A DNA stretch of 64,000 nt. It comes from Ectocarpus siliculosus (lineage: Eukaryota; Sar; Phaeophyceae; Ectocarpales; Ectocarpaceae). Location: positions 360,062 to 424,061 of the forward strand of contig FN647962.1 of the NCBI GenBank assembly GCA_000310025.1. Direction: 5' to 3'. Of this stretch, positions 1-12,945 are shown piece by piece. A program made the translations under genes and the position numbers. How positions within the stretch are numbered: position 1 is the first letter of the stretch; each line of letters opens with the position of its first letter. Below the pieces are notes generated by a model. That model did no database searches. It was not told the origin of the DNA and was given only the letters and a program-made list of their open reading frames with translations.

Positions 1-583
1 GAACGCCGCCCTGCATGGGAGAACGCGGGAGGGCATATCACTATTCGTGAAACAAGTTTTGAACGGATCCCTAACAATGCACGACGATGTCTTAGCCCTC
101 ATTGACTGCCGCATGAAGGATGAAGAAAACGAAGGTTGTACAACCTTCTGGAACGAACGAACGGTACGCCAAAGACATTCTGCCATGTAGTGTCCGTGCG
201 TCGTGTCCAACACCGCTTCGAGCTAGAGATTTCCCTCATGGACGCCAAAAGTTCCATGCGCTACAGCTTTTTGACGAGGTGTCCAAGAGCCACTAGGTTG
301 ATCTTGAGCCAAACCTGGGCGCGTGCTTCCTTGCCGGATGGAGTGCTAAACTCCGCTGATATGTCTTCTTGTAAGCTCGCTGTCCTAGCGTCCGGTTTGA
401 AAACATTGTCGAGGTGTTGGCGCCGCCTTTGGAGTCCGGAACAATGCGGGTCAGACAAGGGGCTGGACAATATTACAAAAACTGCGGTGTTTGGGAAACC
501 CCATTTCGTCCGGTGCGGTAACGAAGGCACTATCTCACCCTCTCTCCCGCACGGCGGCGGTTTCTGGCAGCAAATAGGAACGC
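1..583. other. 3' flank, no gene recognised
   Basis: This stretch follows the stop codon of the minus-strand coiled-coil gene. Open frames of 108-152 codons exist on both strands but overlap each other and show no recognisable motif or splice pattern. I see nothing else in it; it could hold the end of a gene lying outside the window. Confidence 0.4.
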
Positions 584-3500
584 TCACCCGGTGATGATCG
601 CTTCGAGAAGGTGCGTCATGATGTCGAGTTGGCTATTCCCTGGACCGTGCTCGGCCTCCTCGGGCGGCATTTCAGCTATGAAGTCTTCGGCAGCGCTCAG
701 AACCTCCTCTCTCTGTTGATGTTGGTGGTGCTCAACGTACGCTCTCACTTGCACCCGAAGCTCGGCCTGGAGTGCTGCGCCGCGTTGCGCGACATCAAGG
801 GAGAGCTCGTCACGACTCTTGCTGAGGGCCTCCGAAATTCTCGCAAGTGCGGCCAGCTTGGTCACGGCCAATGCCGCTCGTTGACTTGCTTCGCTCAACA
901 CACCTCCGGACGACAAGCCCAGGTTTGCGATGTCGCCCTGGAGAGATTGCGGAACCTTATCGGGACCGGACTTGGCTCGACGAATGACATCAAGACCCAG
1001 AGCGGAGAATAGCTTCAGAGCAAAGTTTGGGTGGAGTTGGCTTTCACCCACCATCACCCCAACGAGAGTGTTGAGGGCTTCCGTGCGATCTTCAAAACTG
1101 CCGCGTCCAGTGCCCGCAGACTCGCTCCAGAGGGCGCGTAGCAGTACGTTCAACTTCGCCAAGCGAGCTTGGCCCCGTTCTATTAAGCTTACCAGCTCCC
1201 CTCGTGATTCCGTCGACCTCGGAAAAACACCGTCAAGAAGGAGAGGACCGTCGCCGCCACGGAAGCCATGGAATAAAGCGTGGATACCTTGCCGGGTCTC
1301 GTAAAGACTTCCTAAGTCGATCGGTTTCTTAGGTTCGGCCAACAGGTTCGAAACTTCTTGCCATTCGCTCAAATCGCAGAGACCGAGCTCCACGGCAAGA
1401 CGGACAAGGTACATCCACCTCACTCGACTTGCGATACCAACCAGCTTGTCTTCCAAGGGCGGAGCCTGTCCCTGTGGAACGAAATCGTCAGCAAAGGATG
1501 CAGTTGGGTAACAGTCAGCATCCGAATACAAACAGAGCCACGCCAATATGTGGAACACAGCAGCTGGTGTTGGTGGGTGCCTGCCCATCTAGCCGCACGT
1601 CCTACGAGCAGATGTACCATTACTGGTTTCCCTAGCACACGCTTCGTTCCATGTGACATGAAGCATCTTCCTCACCTCCCAACGGAGGGTGTCCATCATT
1701 CTCCGAGACAAATCAGATGACCCCGACGTCAAGCCAGCTGCGATAACGGCGGCTGCCAGCTCCAGCGCAGCAGCGGTGCCCTGCTCGTTTCCTGCGTCGC
1801 TAGAACCGTTGTCGCGTAGCTGCCAGCACGCGGCCGTTAAGAGGGATGCTTGACGCAGAGGATCGTCATCCTTGCCAACGTCGGCAGATTCACTGCGCTG
1901 CAGGTCTTCCACAAGCACACAGTGCTGTGCTCGAAGCATCTCAAGACGGTACCATGCCTGAGAATCACCTTGGTTTCCTTCGTCTGAGCTCCCTCCCCCT
2001 CGCTTTTCGTCAGCCACGACATTGGTCCGAGGCTTGGTTTGAGCACTCTGTGCGCTACGCACGTTCCGGGAGGCGGATTGACTGATTTGGCGTTCGGTCT
2101 GGGCCAGCTTTGTGCTCGCACTCTTGATCTTCGCTTTGAGACTTTCGATCTTCCCAAGAAGAAAGTTAACAACAAACAGGGGATCGGCGGGCAATAACAT
2201 CAGGGACACTAGAAAGAAGCGCAAGCAAGACAAAATCACTCCCGGCGAGGAAAAAGAAGAAAAAAAAAGCCATGCATACAGGCATAGGTGCTCGAACGAA
2301 GGAATGGCAACGGGTCTCAGACTTCGTTAGAGTCGCGCATAACATGCGGCGTGAGGCGGTATCCTTAAGAGTTGAGCGACTACGTCTGGCATTTCTCTCG
2401 ACAGTTTTCACACAGTCGTACACTCTGCACGGGGGTTTAATTCACAGAGGCAAGGGGTATCAGTCGGGGTTGCTCGCCTCGGTCTCGTGAAGGCGTAGAA
2501 GTGAGTTTCTTGTCTCCTCGGGGGTCTGTGAATTGCTGAAGGCGGATTCCGCTTTCTTTGTTTCCTCTCGGAGGTGCTTGTTTTCCTCCAGCAAACCTTC
2601 CAAACAAAGCCGTGGCGAAGGACGCTCGTGAATAGGTTTCAAAACAGTTAGGGATGGGCTTGTACTCTGCGTTGTGTGTGGTACATAGAACAACGATCGA
2701 TGGCGCAAAAAGAACCCGTGCCATCACTAGGTATGGTCAGTTCCGGCTACCTTTACCTTAGGCTGTTCAAGGACTTGCTCACCTGCCCGCCTCGCTATTG
2801 CTTGTGCCTGCTCCTGATTTTTCCTTCGCGCCTCTTCTCTGACCAAGGCCTGCATGGAGTATCAAGTCATTTCGCACTCACACAAGTCGGCATACGTTCA
2901 CCTCCGCTGAAGCAGCATTAAGAATACCTTCGGTCGACCAACACGCAGCAGATCCTTCTTTCGAGGCATAGGCGGTACGCTTTTCAAGCACTAGGGATGA
3001 CAGCAAGGCCCTGTAAATGGAACCTGCAATACAGATAAAAAAGAAAACGGCGGACCTCCCCCCCCCCTCCATCGAACGACAAGACTTGTATCGTGAATAT
3101 CGTGAACTCACCTGTAACTGTTCCCTCCCTTCGCTCTGTTCTGCGGAGGAAGCAGCGTTCTTCCCCCCTCCCTCTGCGGCTGATTCCAGCCGCGCTATAT
3201 TCTGCAGGCTGTCGTCAAGTGAGCCAGCCTGGGTTTTTCGCAACCGTGCAACAGACCTTATACGGAGGTTTGATTGTCTGTATGAAGTGTCTCAAGGATC
3301 TCTTCGTAGGCGCTGTCGCACAGCGCGAATCAAACGTCCCAGGCTGGATTGATTACCTCGATCGCAACTACGCACCCACGACGAAAGGGTGGTTAAGAAA
3401 TTACCCCACCGGTGGGGTGTTTAGCCGTGCCGAAAAAGGAAACACGCGAGGACGGGTCACAAGTGGCAAGGGACTTGAACGTGAACTTCGTGTGAACCAC

Positions 3501-5851
3501 ATAGAAGCAGATTTGCATCTTGAGAGCAGCTGTGGTAGTAAGAGGGCGACGGCTGAAATCGCAAACTTGCCTCTTCCTTCGTCCGTGCCAATTCCACAGA
3601 TATCTGCTCCAGGCGGGCTCGTTGCTGCTCTACGATGTGTTGAAGATGCTCTGCCTTGCGAGTATACATTCCCTTGGCCTTTACGAACTCCTCGCTTTCT
3701 GCTCGAAAAGGTTGGCAGGAAGCATCCTGGTCCGTGATGTCACCGGTGTCTTCATGGCGTTTCCATCTAGAAATATGAAATTACCGAACAGAGAACTTAC
3801 TCGCTCAAACAATAGGCTTGCTCTCGCTGTATTCAGTGCGTGGTGTCTTCAGGAGTTAGAGAAAAGTAGCCTTGAGATCTCACCGTTTGAAAGTCCAACC
3901 ACGTGGTGATCAGTCTCTGCAAGCTCAGCTTTCAGCACAGCTATTCGTTCATCCACAGCGGAAATTATGTCGCGCGTTCGTTTTCGCGCGTGGAGGCGCG
4001 AGCGGATCACGCCATCTTGTGCACCTAGGAGGGCCTGGTGTTCAAGGTGCGCACGAGCACCGCGCGTTATCTCCGATCATGATCCGCTTACAGCAACAGC
4101 AGTCGTGTGTGTCCCCGCAGTGTGTGTCCCCGCAAGGTTTCTCGAGCTCATATCGGCAGTCTACCTATAGGCTGCGCAACGTGTCTATCGAAAGATCACT
4201 CGAAACTGGATGAAGAAACGCTGGCAAGAGGCACGATAGACATCAGTGCGCACACCTCGGCCCATTCTTTGCTCTTGGCTTCAATCTCCCGCCGCATGTG
4301 CATCATGTTCTCGGCGATCCGTTCCGTCCTACTAATAAGCACCGAGTCCACCTCTTCATGATTGATTTGCATGGCGCGGATGCTCCTGAGCGATAATTGT
4401 TCCGCTCGTGTAAGTTTCTGTTTTGTTAAGGAACGGGAAACGTGAGCGGCGGCGGCTCTCTGAACACCCTTGCTAACACCTCGGGGCACGAGCCCGCTGG
4501 GACAGGTCATCGATAGTTCTAAGTGCCGATGGAAGCTGTGTGGGGCAATGTTTTTTGGTCTGTTCGCTGCAGCATCGAATGATGATGTTGCGGGACTCTC
4601 CCACTGTGAAATTCTTGGCACTCACTTCATCTTCTGACCATAACCTTTCTCGTTTTGCAAGGCACCAGAAGGCGACCGCACGGAGGTCGATCACTCCGGC
4701 ATCTGACGCTAGGCCGCTGTCCAACTGGCGCAAGGTTTTCTGCGATAGCAGCCATTGGAAGAGAAACAAAAACGTTCGTGTTGAAACGCTTTCCTGTTCT
4801 CTGCAGTACGGTAGCGCACGCTCACTTGTTGTGTGCAAGAAAACCTCGTGGTGGGTCTTTGGGAAAAAGGCTGCTAGTAGCAAGTGCACGGGATCTGCGC
4901 GTCGACATGCACAAGAGATGGCTCTGCTCTGAAACGTGGTCGTACACCCAGGTTCTGCTTGATTGCTACAAGGGGTAAGCGGAAAATGTAGAACGCATGC
5001 GGATATCAGTTCTGAGACAAGCTACCATGCCCTCACAGCCACTTCTTCCCATTCTGTAGCTTCCTCCTTTGTGTTGAACTGCACTGCGTTGTCCGCCTCT
5101 CCCGAGAAGTAGATATCCTGAGTTGAAGGCCTTCTCCCAGAGTAGCTTGGCGCGTTGCCGGGCCTGCCACCATGTTGAAAGGCCTTAAGTTAATATGCGT
5201 TAATGTTGTCTTTTGGAAGTAAAATGTCTTACGAAGTAGCTTTGCTGTTTCCTTCGTGGTTCAAGCAAATATTAGCTTAACTGTCAATTTTAAAGCAGCC
5301 TGGGTGACACGCGCCGTTTCGCACAACCAATTATACTTAAGTGCATCACCAAGCGCATCACAACGTAAACTAAAAGTAGTTTCCAGGCCTATATGCAACA
5401 GCGACACGAGAACAGGACCCTGCTGCTCTTCAAGCCTGCCCGCTGTTCAAAGGCTGAAAGATACTGAAGGAGCGAAAACACTACAAATCAAACCTTGACT
5501 GGGGGAACTACTGTAGCACCTAGAAATGTTATCGATTCCATCACGCACCTGGATGGCGTGTCCAGCGATGCGAGAAGGCGATCCAGTTTATCGGTGCTAT
5601 CCACGACACTGGCGAAAAACCTGAAGTGCCGAAAGAAGAAGAAACAGGAGGAGAGTACGACCGACCCGCGCAGCGCCTCGCCCTGTGAAACGACAAAACT
5701 CCGTTCGCATGCGATGCCTCATGTGTCATGTTTGTTGCAGAATAAAGCTCCTACCTAACTTGCTGGAATCATCTCCATTCAGCTGATCCGTGGCATGGCC
5801 TCTCTCTTGACATTGACGATTCGCGGATACAGGAAAGGACTGTTGAGGCAT
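584..5851 (-). CDS. Unidentified coiled-coil protein, 13 exons, about 907 residues
   Basis: I do not recognise this protein. The model (5' to 3') is 5851-5760, 5620-5549, 5163-5037, 4739-4626, 4417-4256, 4034-3884, 3698-3571, 3228-3112, 2990-2928, 2849-2783, 2596-2478, 2149-1618, 1563-584. All junctions keep reading phase and the total is a multiple of three, starting at an ATG and ending in TGA. Residues about 140-480 are charged and helical (for example EHLQHIVEQQRARLEQISVE and LLEENKHLREETKKAESA), typical of coiled coil. The last 500 residues are helical and less charged, possibly an armadillo-like or CCDC138-like C-terminal fold, but this is only an impression. Two introns appear to start with GC (after 3571 and after 2478), and the last intron is only 54 bases (1617-1564), which removes an in-frame TAG followed by an ATG. 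A centrosomal or ciliary role is possible but not shown. Confidence 0.68.
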
Positions 5852-8800
5852 GCTACTTGTAATAAGCTCCGGAGCGCGAAGCGCGACAAAATGTCCCCTT
5901 CATCCCCAGGAGGAAAAAGGGCTCTATATATCGGGCTCTTCCAACCAACGTCATGAGGGGTCCTTCTGCAATTTCCTCCTAACTATGGACCGTTCGAAAA
6001 TAATCGCCTTTGTTCGACCAGAACGAGGCAATACTTGTAGAGCACCAATTTACGATCTGCTGGCTTGTGAGGAGGGAGGAAATTAGGGCACTCTTCGTCA
6101 CATCGGTTTCGTCGCGCTTCGACGACAGATGGCCGTGCTTGACACGCAGTTGTCCCGAAAACCATAGGATATTCTTACCCCTTTCCCAGGGGCGTTGTAG
6201 AGAGGTAATGGATGAACAAATCGAAGATCTCCCACACAAACACATGTACTTGCTTGCTTCAAACCATGAGGAACAGGGGAAGCACTCAGCTAAACACGCA
6301 ACACCGCTGGGAGGGGCAAGACAGCACTGGCTAGGGGAGGGAACCATACACATAGCTCGTGGCGGATGTCATTGCCATTGCTGTTGCTTCGGTGCATGTG
6401 GAAGGATCATCGGTAAACCAAACCTGCGCCTGGGGCAAAAAAAAAACAAACTGGTCCCACCAGACGCGGTGTTTTTTTTTAGGGTTGTGCCAGACTCTGG
6501 CGCTCGGAATTTCTGAGCGTCTTAGAGCCTCCTGGTCGGTCTTAAATCACCACACTAGACGAACCATGGACTCAGCTCGTGGCGGATACCTTTGATATTG
6601 CTGTTGCTTCGGTGTGTGGGGCGCCTGCACCGATTTTTAATTCTAAATACTCCATGAAGAGGGTTATCGGAAAGCTCTCGATGAGAAGGAGACGGTTCCC
6701 ACACCACCATTTTCGTCACCGCCACCCTTTGTGGTGCGGAGCAACCAAGCTTTGAAATTAGCCAAGGGTGTGGTATCTTGTGTCACCTACGGTACTGTAT
6801 GCACACGAATCCCAACAGCCGTTCGTTTTGCGGGAGCCTTTTTGTTAGACTATTAGGTTGGTGGCTCGGGTTCAGAATTCAAAATGATCGGCTGCACCCC
6901 GCCACCGCAAAAAGCATCGCAGATACATAGACTACTGCAGGGTATTGACTCGGCTACCCCGCGGCTCATAACCCCGCCCTATCTAGTACGAACTTCCGAC
7001 ATTGTACCGCCCTTGTCACCTTTAGCACGCTATATTTTCTGAGTATCGTGCCACATTTTCATCTTGCCATGATTCTCCACAGGCGTCGTGCTGTGCATTC
7101 AGAAGAAGAAAAAACTCTGTACGAAGCGAGATCTCCATCCTACCCGAAAGGGTTGCTCTTTGCGATGTAGTAGTAGTCGCCCCTGCCTAGAACCAAAGAG
7201 GCACACAACCTACCAACCTACCAACTGCTACATGTTCACCTCTGATACGCCGCACGGTTGTCTTGCGTCTCTTCGTCTTCTTTTGTGGCCAAGCTCTTAA
7301 GTACGTGTACGCATGGGTGGGGTGTGCCAACCACGGGGAAGGAGAAGCAGGAGAGCAGCACACCCGCGGGGAGGCAACATGGAACGCATACTTCAGGCCA
7401 ACATGATCAGCGTGACGTAGACTCACGTAGTAGATCACGAGCTCTGCGTCAACATCTAAACAATGCATCGGCCCCACCTCCCGCCTTACAGTGCCATTCG
7501 GGAACATATGACAAAGCACAAGCACACGCATAAGGTGCGTAAGCCATATACTTGTACCTGACACCTATCTCGCGGTGCGCGACGACGAGTGCGTCCTTTC
7601 GACGGGAGAAAAATGTCGGTCTTGTTCATAGCTTGTCCTTGTGCCACGTGAGTGCTACTGTGAGTACCATCATCTGATATGTCCGACCAATCCTGCGTGT
7701 AGAGAATACAAACAAACAGGAGGCGCTGATAAGACCTGGGCGAAATGCGGCAGATTTCAGTTGCCGCTCGTCCGCGCGAATGTGGGGATAAATGCCAAAA
7801 TTGAAGTACTTCGAACGTTGTCGAATTCGAGTTCTTTCCAATAGTTGTGCATACACGAAAGCACGGGGCAAGTTGATACGCCTCCTCCCAGTATCTGCGT
7901 GCGTACTCTACGCACAAACTCCTGTATTACCGAGTTACAGGGGGGAATGCTTCATGATGTACTTACCCGTCTAGACCAAAACAAACTGTCGCTATCAACT
8001 AGCTACTCTCGAAGTACGCAGACTACCTTGTAGTACAGCTGACAGGCAGTAGTACGTCTACTTATACTGCACAGGAGACGTTTCGCGCGTGCCTCGTGTT
8101 GGATATGCAAATGATTGCATTCTGCTCTGTTTTCGCGTTACCTCCGCCAAGGACCGCTGCACCCGCAGAACGCTAGAATATACAGAGCAACATCCCGTTA
8201 TTCCCTCTCCTCGTATGGTGTCCCGCGTGGTCGAACTAGATGGCAAGTGCTGTGTTCTCCCATCGACAACAGTTGTTCGTGAAGTGCCCCCGGTAGCACT
8301 CCACGTTCCTTCCGCCTTTTTCGCGTGCATCGAAGCCTTCTGTCTCAATTGTGGAAAAATACCGACGTCAAGTGCTGGAAATGTGCACTCGAGAGGTGCA
8401 CAGGCAAAGCCACACTTACTTCATGCGGCAGAGCGTGGATAAACAGGCTGGCGTATACAGCAGCCCAGCAGTCTCGCGTCACGAAGTCGGCGGGTTTAGT
8501 GCCGATTGGCGCAGAACCGGTTCTTAAATGTACTGCTACACTTGCTCACATTGCACATTGCACACTGCACCACTTGGATACGCCAAGTGGATGCCAAGCG
8601 CATCGCACGCGTGAGCCTGCTGTCTTCTAGCCTCCATGTGCCATAATTTGGCGATTGCCACGCACTCCTCGTACTGACGTACTGATTGTGCGGGGCGTTG
8701 CTGACGTGTGTTCGTGAGCGTGGTCTGCTAGTGGACTGTTGGTCGAAGAGCCCAGCCATGTTCGGGGAGGGGTGGGTAGGGGAGAGTAAAATCAGGTACC

Positions 8801-9597
8801 CCGGGGTAATAAGTACTGTAGCCAAGATCAGGTGCACCCGGCGGGAACAGGGACAGGGCCGGGTAGGGGCGGGCGTTGCCAATCGGATGGCCCCAGGAGG
8901 GCGCTGCCAGCAAGTGTGCCCGATAATGGCCGTGTTCGGATCGGGTGTACTGCTGTTTACCCGATTTTGGCCCCTGCTCTATTTATTGAAGTATTTTCCT
9001 TTTCCTGCGGCAATCTCACCTCTTCCTAGCGGTCCCACAAAGGTGTTACATGTTGTTCGATCATAGTCACACGTACGAAACATATGTGGACACATATTGC
9101 AGGGTGGGGAAGGTAAAGGCACCTACATTTTGAGAAGCATCCCACACTGTCCAACGCCAAGATCTGCTTTGAACGCAGTCCGCTGGCGACACACCCACCC
9201 CTTCGTTTTTCGTTTTTCGGTGGTAAACTACTCTTGTCGACTCAGAGCTACAAGCTACGTTTCACCAAGAGCAGATAGTCGATCAATTACGCAGCACACA
9301 CCCATTTTCAACACAGAGCATGCGTACATTGAAACACAAACGAGACAGACAGAGGTAGGAGCTTTATGACGAGGAATTAGTTGATTTGTCCCACGTTCCC
9401 CCGCACAACTCCGAATCACGGTAATCGACTACGAATGCTTTCGGCGTGACGCCGGAGCCCCCGTTTTCTGCTAAGAAATTTAAACACCCAAAGAGAAGGA
9501 GCAAAAACTCGCAACCAAGAATGTGCTACAAGCATTTCCCAGAAGCGTAATAATCCTGAACCACCCTTGGATGAACTTGTGTCGCCCACACGTGATA
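5852..9597. other. 3.7 kb intergenic stretch
   Basis: The region separates the start of the coiled-coil gene from the end of RRP36, both on the minus strand. I looked for exons on both strands and found none with a family signature or a phase-consistent chain. Open frames near 7486-7917 (-), 8089-8442 (+) and 8496-8882 (-) are unconvincing. It contains a diverged two-copy direct repeat near 6354-6620 and two A/T runs around 6439 and 6471. The minus-strand promoter of the coiled-coil gene should lie just above 5851. Confidence 0.4.
6354..6620 (+). repeat. Two-copy diverged direct repeat
   Basis: Copies at 6354-6400 and 6574-6620 share AGCTCGTGGCGGAT followed, after a variable patch, by ATTGCTGTTGCTTCGGTG. 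The intervening sequence is unrelated. The spacing is 220 bases. It may be a short local duplication or the ends of an old insertion; no function is evident. Confidence 0.6.
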
Positions 9598-12500
9598 TCA
9601 CTTTTGGCGCTTGCTTGGAAGCCATCGGTGGTCCTTGGCAGCATTCTTCTTCCTCTTCTTTTCCATGAACTTGGATAGCTTGCCGTCCTCCTTGAGTCCC
9701 TCGTACCTGTCGGAGAAGGAAGGTCGTAGAGTGTCAGCTACCGACAAACACTACCAGGGGAATCAAAGCACTCCCGTCAACCAGGGCGTTGCTCGCTCCA
9801 GAGCGGATGGGGCAAACAATACGTGGTCTCGATAGCACCGGGGGTTCTCAAAACTGTGCATTGTTCAGCGTACGAGAGTGACAGACAACGTGCCATACTG
9901 GTCACACCTTTGCTCGAGAGACAGCCTTTTCTTCTCACTGCCCTTGAGGAAGAATGGCTTTTTCCCACTGGCAACGGCTTCGCGCTCCTTCTTCTTTGCC
10001 TCACGAATTGCCGTGCGCGTCCGATCGCCCTGAGATCGTTCCGCCCTGAACAAGCAACGGGGTGTCGAATGCTAGAGCCGTCAGAATCCACGAAAGGTTA
10101 CCGGTATAGCGTAACGTACTTGCCAGTTCACACTTAAAACGAAACAACGCCTGAACGTGATGAGCACCTGAACATCTGGAACGGGGTAAGCGTACGATGT
10201 ATTCGTCAGACTTGATATCATCAACGTCTACCAGCGTTCGAACAACGCGTTGGCAAGTAAGGGAACGTTTTCCGACTACTTTTGCAACAGTTTCTCCTTC
10301 GGGAATTCAAGCAGACATGCAAACGTACCCAGAAAAATGCCAAACAAGGAAGTTTCGTCGTATGCATAGATTCACCTACCTTTCTTGCTGAAGACGGGTC
10401 AAGAGTGCCTGCAGTCTCCCAGAACGCTCCTGGAAGGATGAAAATCAATCGAGAAAGCAGGCGGACGTGTGGCGCGGTACAACGGTCGCAAATAGGGGCG
10501 ATTGGGTTGGATGCCGCCCACCGGAGGGACTCATGGCACAAGATGAGGTTGTGGGTGATAGGGCCCCTTGAAATTATTGTTGGAACAATATGCAACTCCA
10601 CTGCAATGCAGGTCGGAGTCTGAACCACGTGTCGAAGGGCTCCAAGCGAGCCCAACGAACAAGCAATACAAAGGCCGACTGTATGACGTTTTAGCCGCAG
10701 TCTCGATGTGGAGTCGTCAGGGAAGAGCAGATCCTCGCCGTGTGATGGGTTGTTGGGATGACTAAAGTAGTACGACTCACCTGGTTTTTCTCCTTCTTTA
10801 GAGACTTTTTCAGTTCTTCAATTTCGCTGTCCTGATACGTCCCAAGAAAGCCGTATGCCTTTCGGAAAATATCATAGTTGAGCTTACTGGACCCCCCTCC
10901 GCCCTCGAATCGTGGATCTGCAATAGAACACCACGTGGTACGACGCGCAAATGGACGGGCACAGGGAACGACTCAAGTCCTGCACCCTGCACGAATCCAC
11001 AGGACGTAGGTGCGGGCACGGACGCCGCCTGAGAACACCATCAGCTTGCCTGACAATAGCCAGTCAGTTGACAAAATGTTTCAATAGATCTGGAATGAGG
11101 TCCGGTCCTTTCTCGAGTCGGTGCCAGAGAGCGCCGAGCCACATACCTCTAGATGTCTTGCGCTTGGTCACGACCACTTCTCGGAATCGCCCGACCGCCC
11201 GCCGAGACGATGCCTGGAAATCGACACGACAGATAGACACTGATCGTTTGAGAAACTACTCTTAAGGTTTTATAAAAAAAGGCGAGACACTACGTCAGAG
11301 GCCACACAAGACCACCACTCCCTGCAAGCTATAGCTTGGCGTATGTCGCGTGTGGTGTGCGCACTCAAGTCATTTGATTTCATAGGCATGAACCTCACCT
11401 CTTGAGGTCTGTTCTTGTTGGCTCGACTTGGCACCTTGGTACGGCCGGATCCCGAATTCCCCCCTCTTGCCTGCTGGTGGGCAGCAATGCCGGAGCGTGT
11501 GCGATCCCGTGCCGTCTGTTGGGCGGCAAGAGCGCGTCGCGAAGGTCGCCCCGAACCGTGGTGTGCTTTGAAATAAACGTAGTGCACACGTAGCTGTGTA
11601 GCGTGCCTCAAACAGTACAACATTCGCGACGGGTGTCGTGTGCTCACAGTTTTAAAAGGCGAGCCAGACAAAACCACGAGGGAAGAACCAAACTGTCAAG
11701 AAACAGCCCCCATATTCTGTTGAAAATCGTCTACAATCAGCGTACATGTATGTCACGCATTTGGTAAGGCCGTCTTCGATCTAAAATGCATCGAGGCCGA
11801 GAATGGAGGGTGGGTTTATGTTCCATTTGCTGGAGAGCCTGCCAAATCAATCAAAAGAAACCAAGCAGTCCAGAGATATGGTGTTGATAGTACACAGTCT
11901 AAACGCAAACTGCAGGCGTAAGCTCGAACATTAGGGTTTTCGTTGCTGATGGGTACGTTGATGTTGTTCCTGGCCCAGAGCATCGGCTGGAAATACAAAC
12001 CTGCCCTCTTAACTCTCTCTGCCGATTGCCAATACGTAGTTGCAGGACTGTAATTAGCGTTCCATACGCGCGTTCAAACCGCGGCACACCACACCTTTGC
12101 GGCGTTCGCTTGTTTTTGTTCCCCTCCAGTGCTGTCTCTAATGTGGCGTTTTCGCCTTGATGGCCCCGCTCCATGCGACAGTTTGATGAGACGCTCGCCA
12201 ATCGATTCTCCCTGTACACGGACAAAGGGCGGGTGCGGTACGTAATTGCGTGTTGTGTGCGTGTGCTTCTTTACTACTAGCATCAACAGCGCTACGTAAC
12301 CGGCTGACTTAATTTAAGTCTCAATGCGTTCGTTCTATTTATTGGCGTGTTGTGAACCAAGAGATACCGAACCGTCATTGACGTGGCACGTAACGCGTTG
12401 TGTAAGAACACGCAAGCGAGTGCAGATTCACGAGGAAGGTTAGTCCCACAGGTGACCGCAATACATGGAAGAGGTTCATCACCTACAAGTATGCTTCGAG

Positions 12501-12945
12501 GAATACAACAGTTGCCGCACATGAAACTTACTACAAAATGCGACGGAATAAATATAACATCGCCCAAGCACTGGGGGTATGTAACCCTAACCCTACGCCG
12601 CATTCTTCCGCTCTAAGGGCATGAGAGGTTTGACGTGACCAAGAAGACCACCTCTCCGAATCCTCGATCCTCTGAGCCTTCGTCTACAATAACTACTCAT
12701 ACTTCCTGTAGACAACAAAAAATTGTGCTTCTCTTCGAGTACGTTCCGGAAGTGCTACGGACCTGCTCCTTGTTTGGCTGCTCTTCCGTTGCGGCTTCAT
12801 TTTCGTCCAAGTCCTCGTCGTCCCAGCTATCGTTGTCGGAGGCCTCCTCTCCACTGCTTTGACCGTTGACCTCATCGTCAGAAGGCTGCATCTCGGCCCT
12901 CTTCCTCATCCGTTCTTCTCCCGAGTCTCGTGTGTTGGGAGTCAT
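9598..12945 (-). CDS. RRP36: RRP36 ribosomal RNA processing protein, 7 exons, 283 residues
   Basis: RRP36 is a nucleolar factor of the small-subunit processome needed for early 18S rRNA cleavages. Exons are 12945-12763, 12211-12095, 11515-11399, 11213-11147, 10917-10781, 10029-9908 and 9706-9598; all phases match and the length (283 residues) is close to the human protein (259). Diagnostic stretches are NKNRPQE followed by SSRRAVGRFREVV, then DPRFEGGG and KLNYDIFRKAYGFL, then GKKPFFLKGSEKKRL, and the basic tail KKRKKNAAKDHRWLPSKR. Exon 1 encodes an acidic N-terminus (WDDEDLDENEAATEE) starting at the ATG at 12945. Exon 2 (12211-12095) is the least certain because this part of the family is poorly conserved. 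Intron 1 carries a telomere-like motif and a tRNA-like repeat copy. The gene lies head-to-head with the NACHT gene 721 bases away. Confidence 0.93.
12272..12327 (-). repeat. tRNA-like short dispersed repeat, copy 1
   Basis: On the minus strand this reads GCATTGAGACT, then GTCAGCCGGTTA, then GATGCTAGTAGTAAA. It aligns with copies at 26611-26665, 45275-45340 and 45364-45463. The GGTCAGCCGGTTAGCGCGG core looks like the 5' half of a tRNA (A-box region). It lies in RRP36 intron 1 in the host sense. Confidence 0.55.
12583..12596 (-). repeat. Short interstitial telomere-like repeat
   Basis: AACCCTAACCCTAC lies in RRP36 intron 1. It is only about two units of TTAGGG on the minus strand, so chance or DNA repair insertion are both possible. 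Confidence 0.4.

Noticed and set aside
4560-4625. Upstream extension of the coiled-coil gene exon to an acceptor near 4605
   Set aside because: It would require an intron of about 22 bases, too short to splice; the acceptor at 4418 has a better pyrimidine tract.
7486-7917. 143-codon open frame (-) in the intergenic stretch
   Set aside because: No motif, no phase-consistent neighbouring exon, and overlapping frames of similar length on both strands.
10158-10175. Box C/D snoRNA signature (TGATGAGC followed by CCTGAAC)
   Set aside because: The boxes are only a few bases apart, leaving no room for a guide, and no second box pair is visible.
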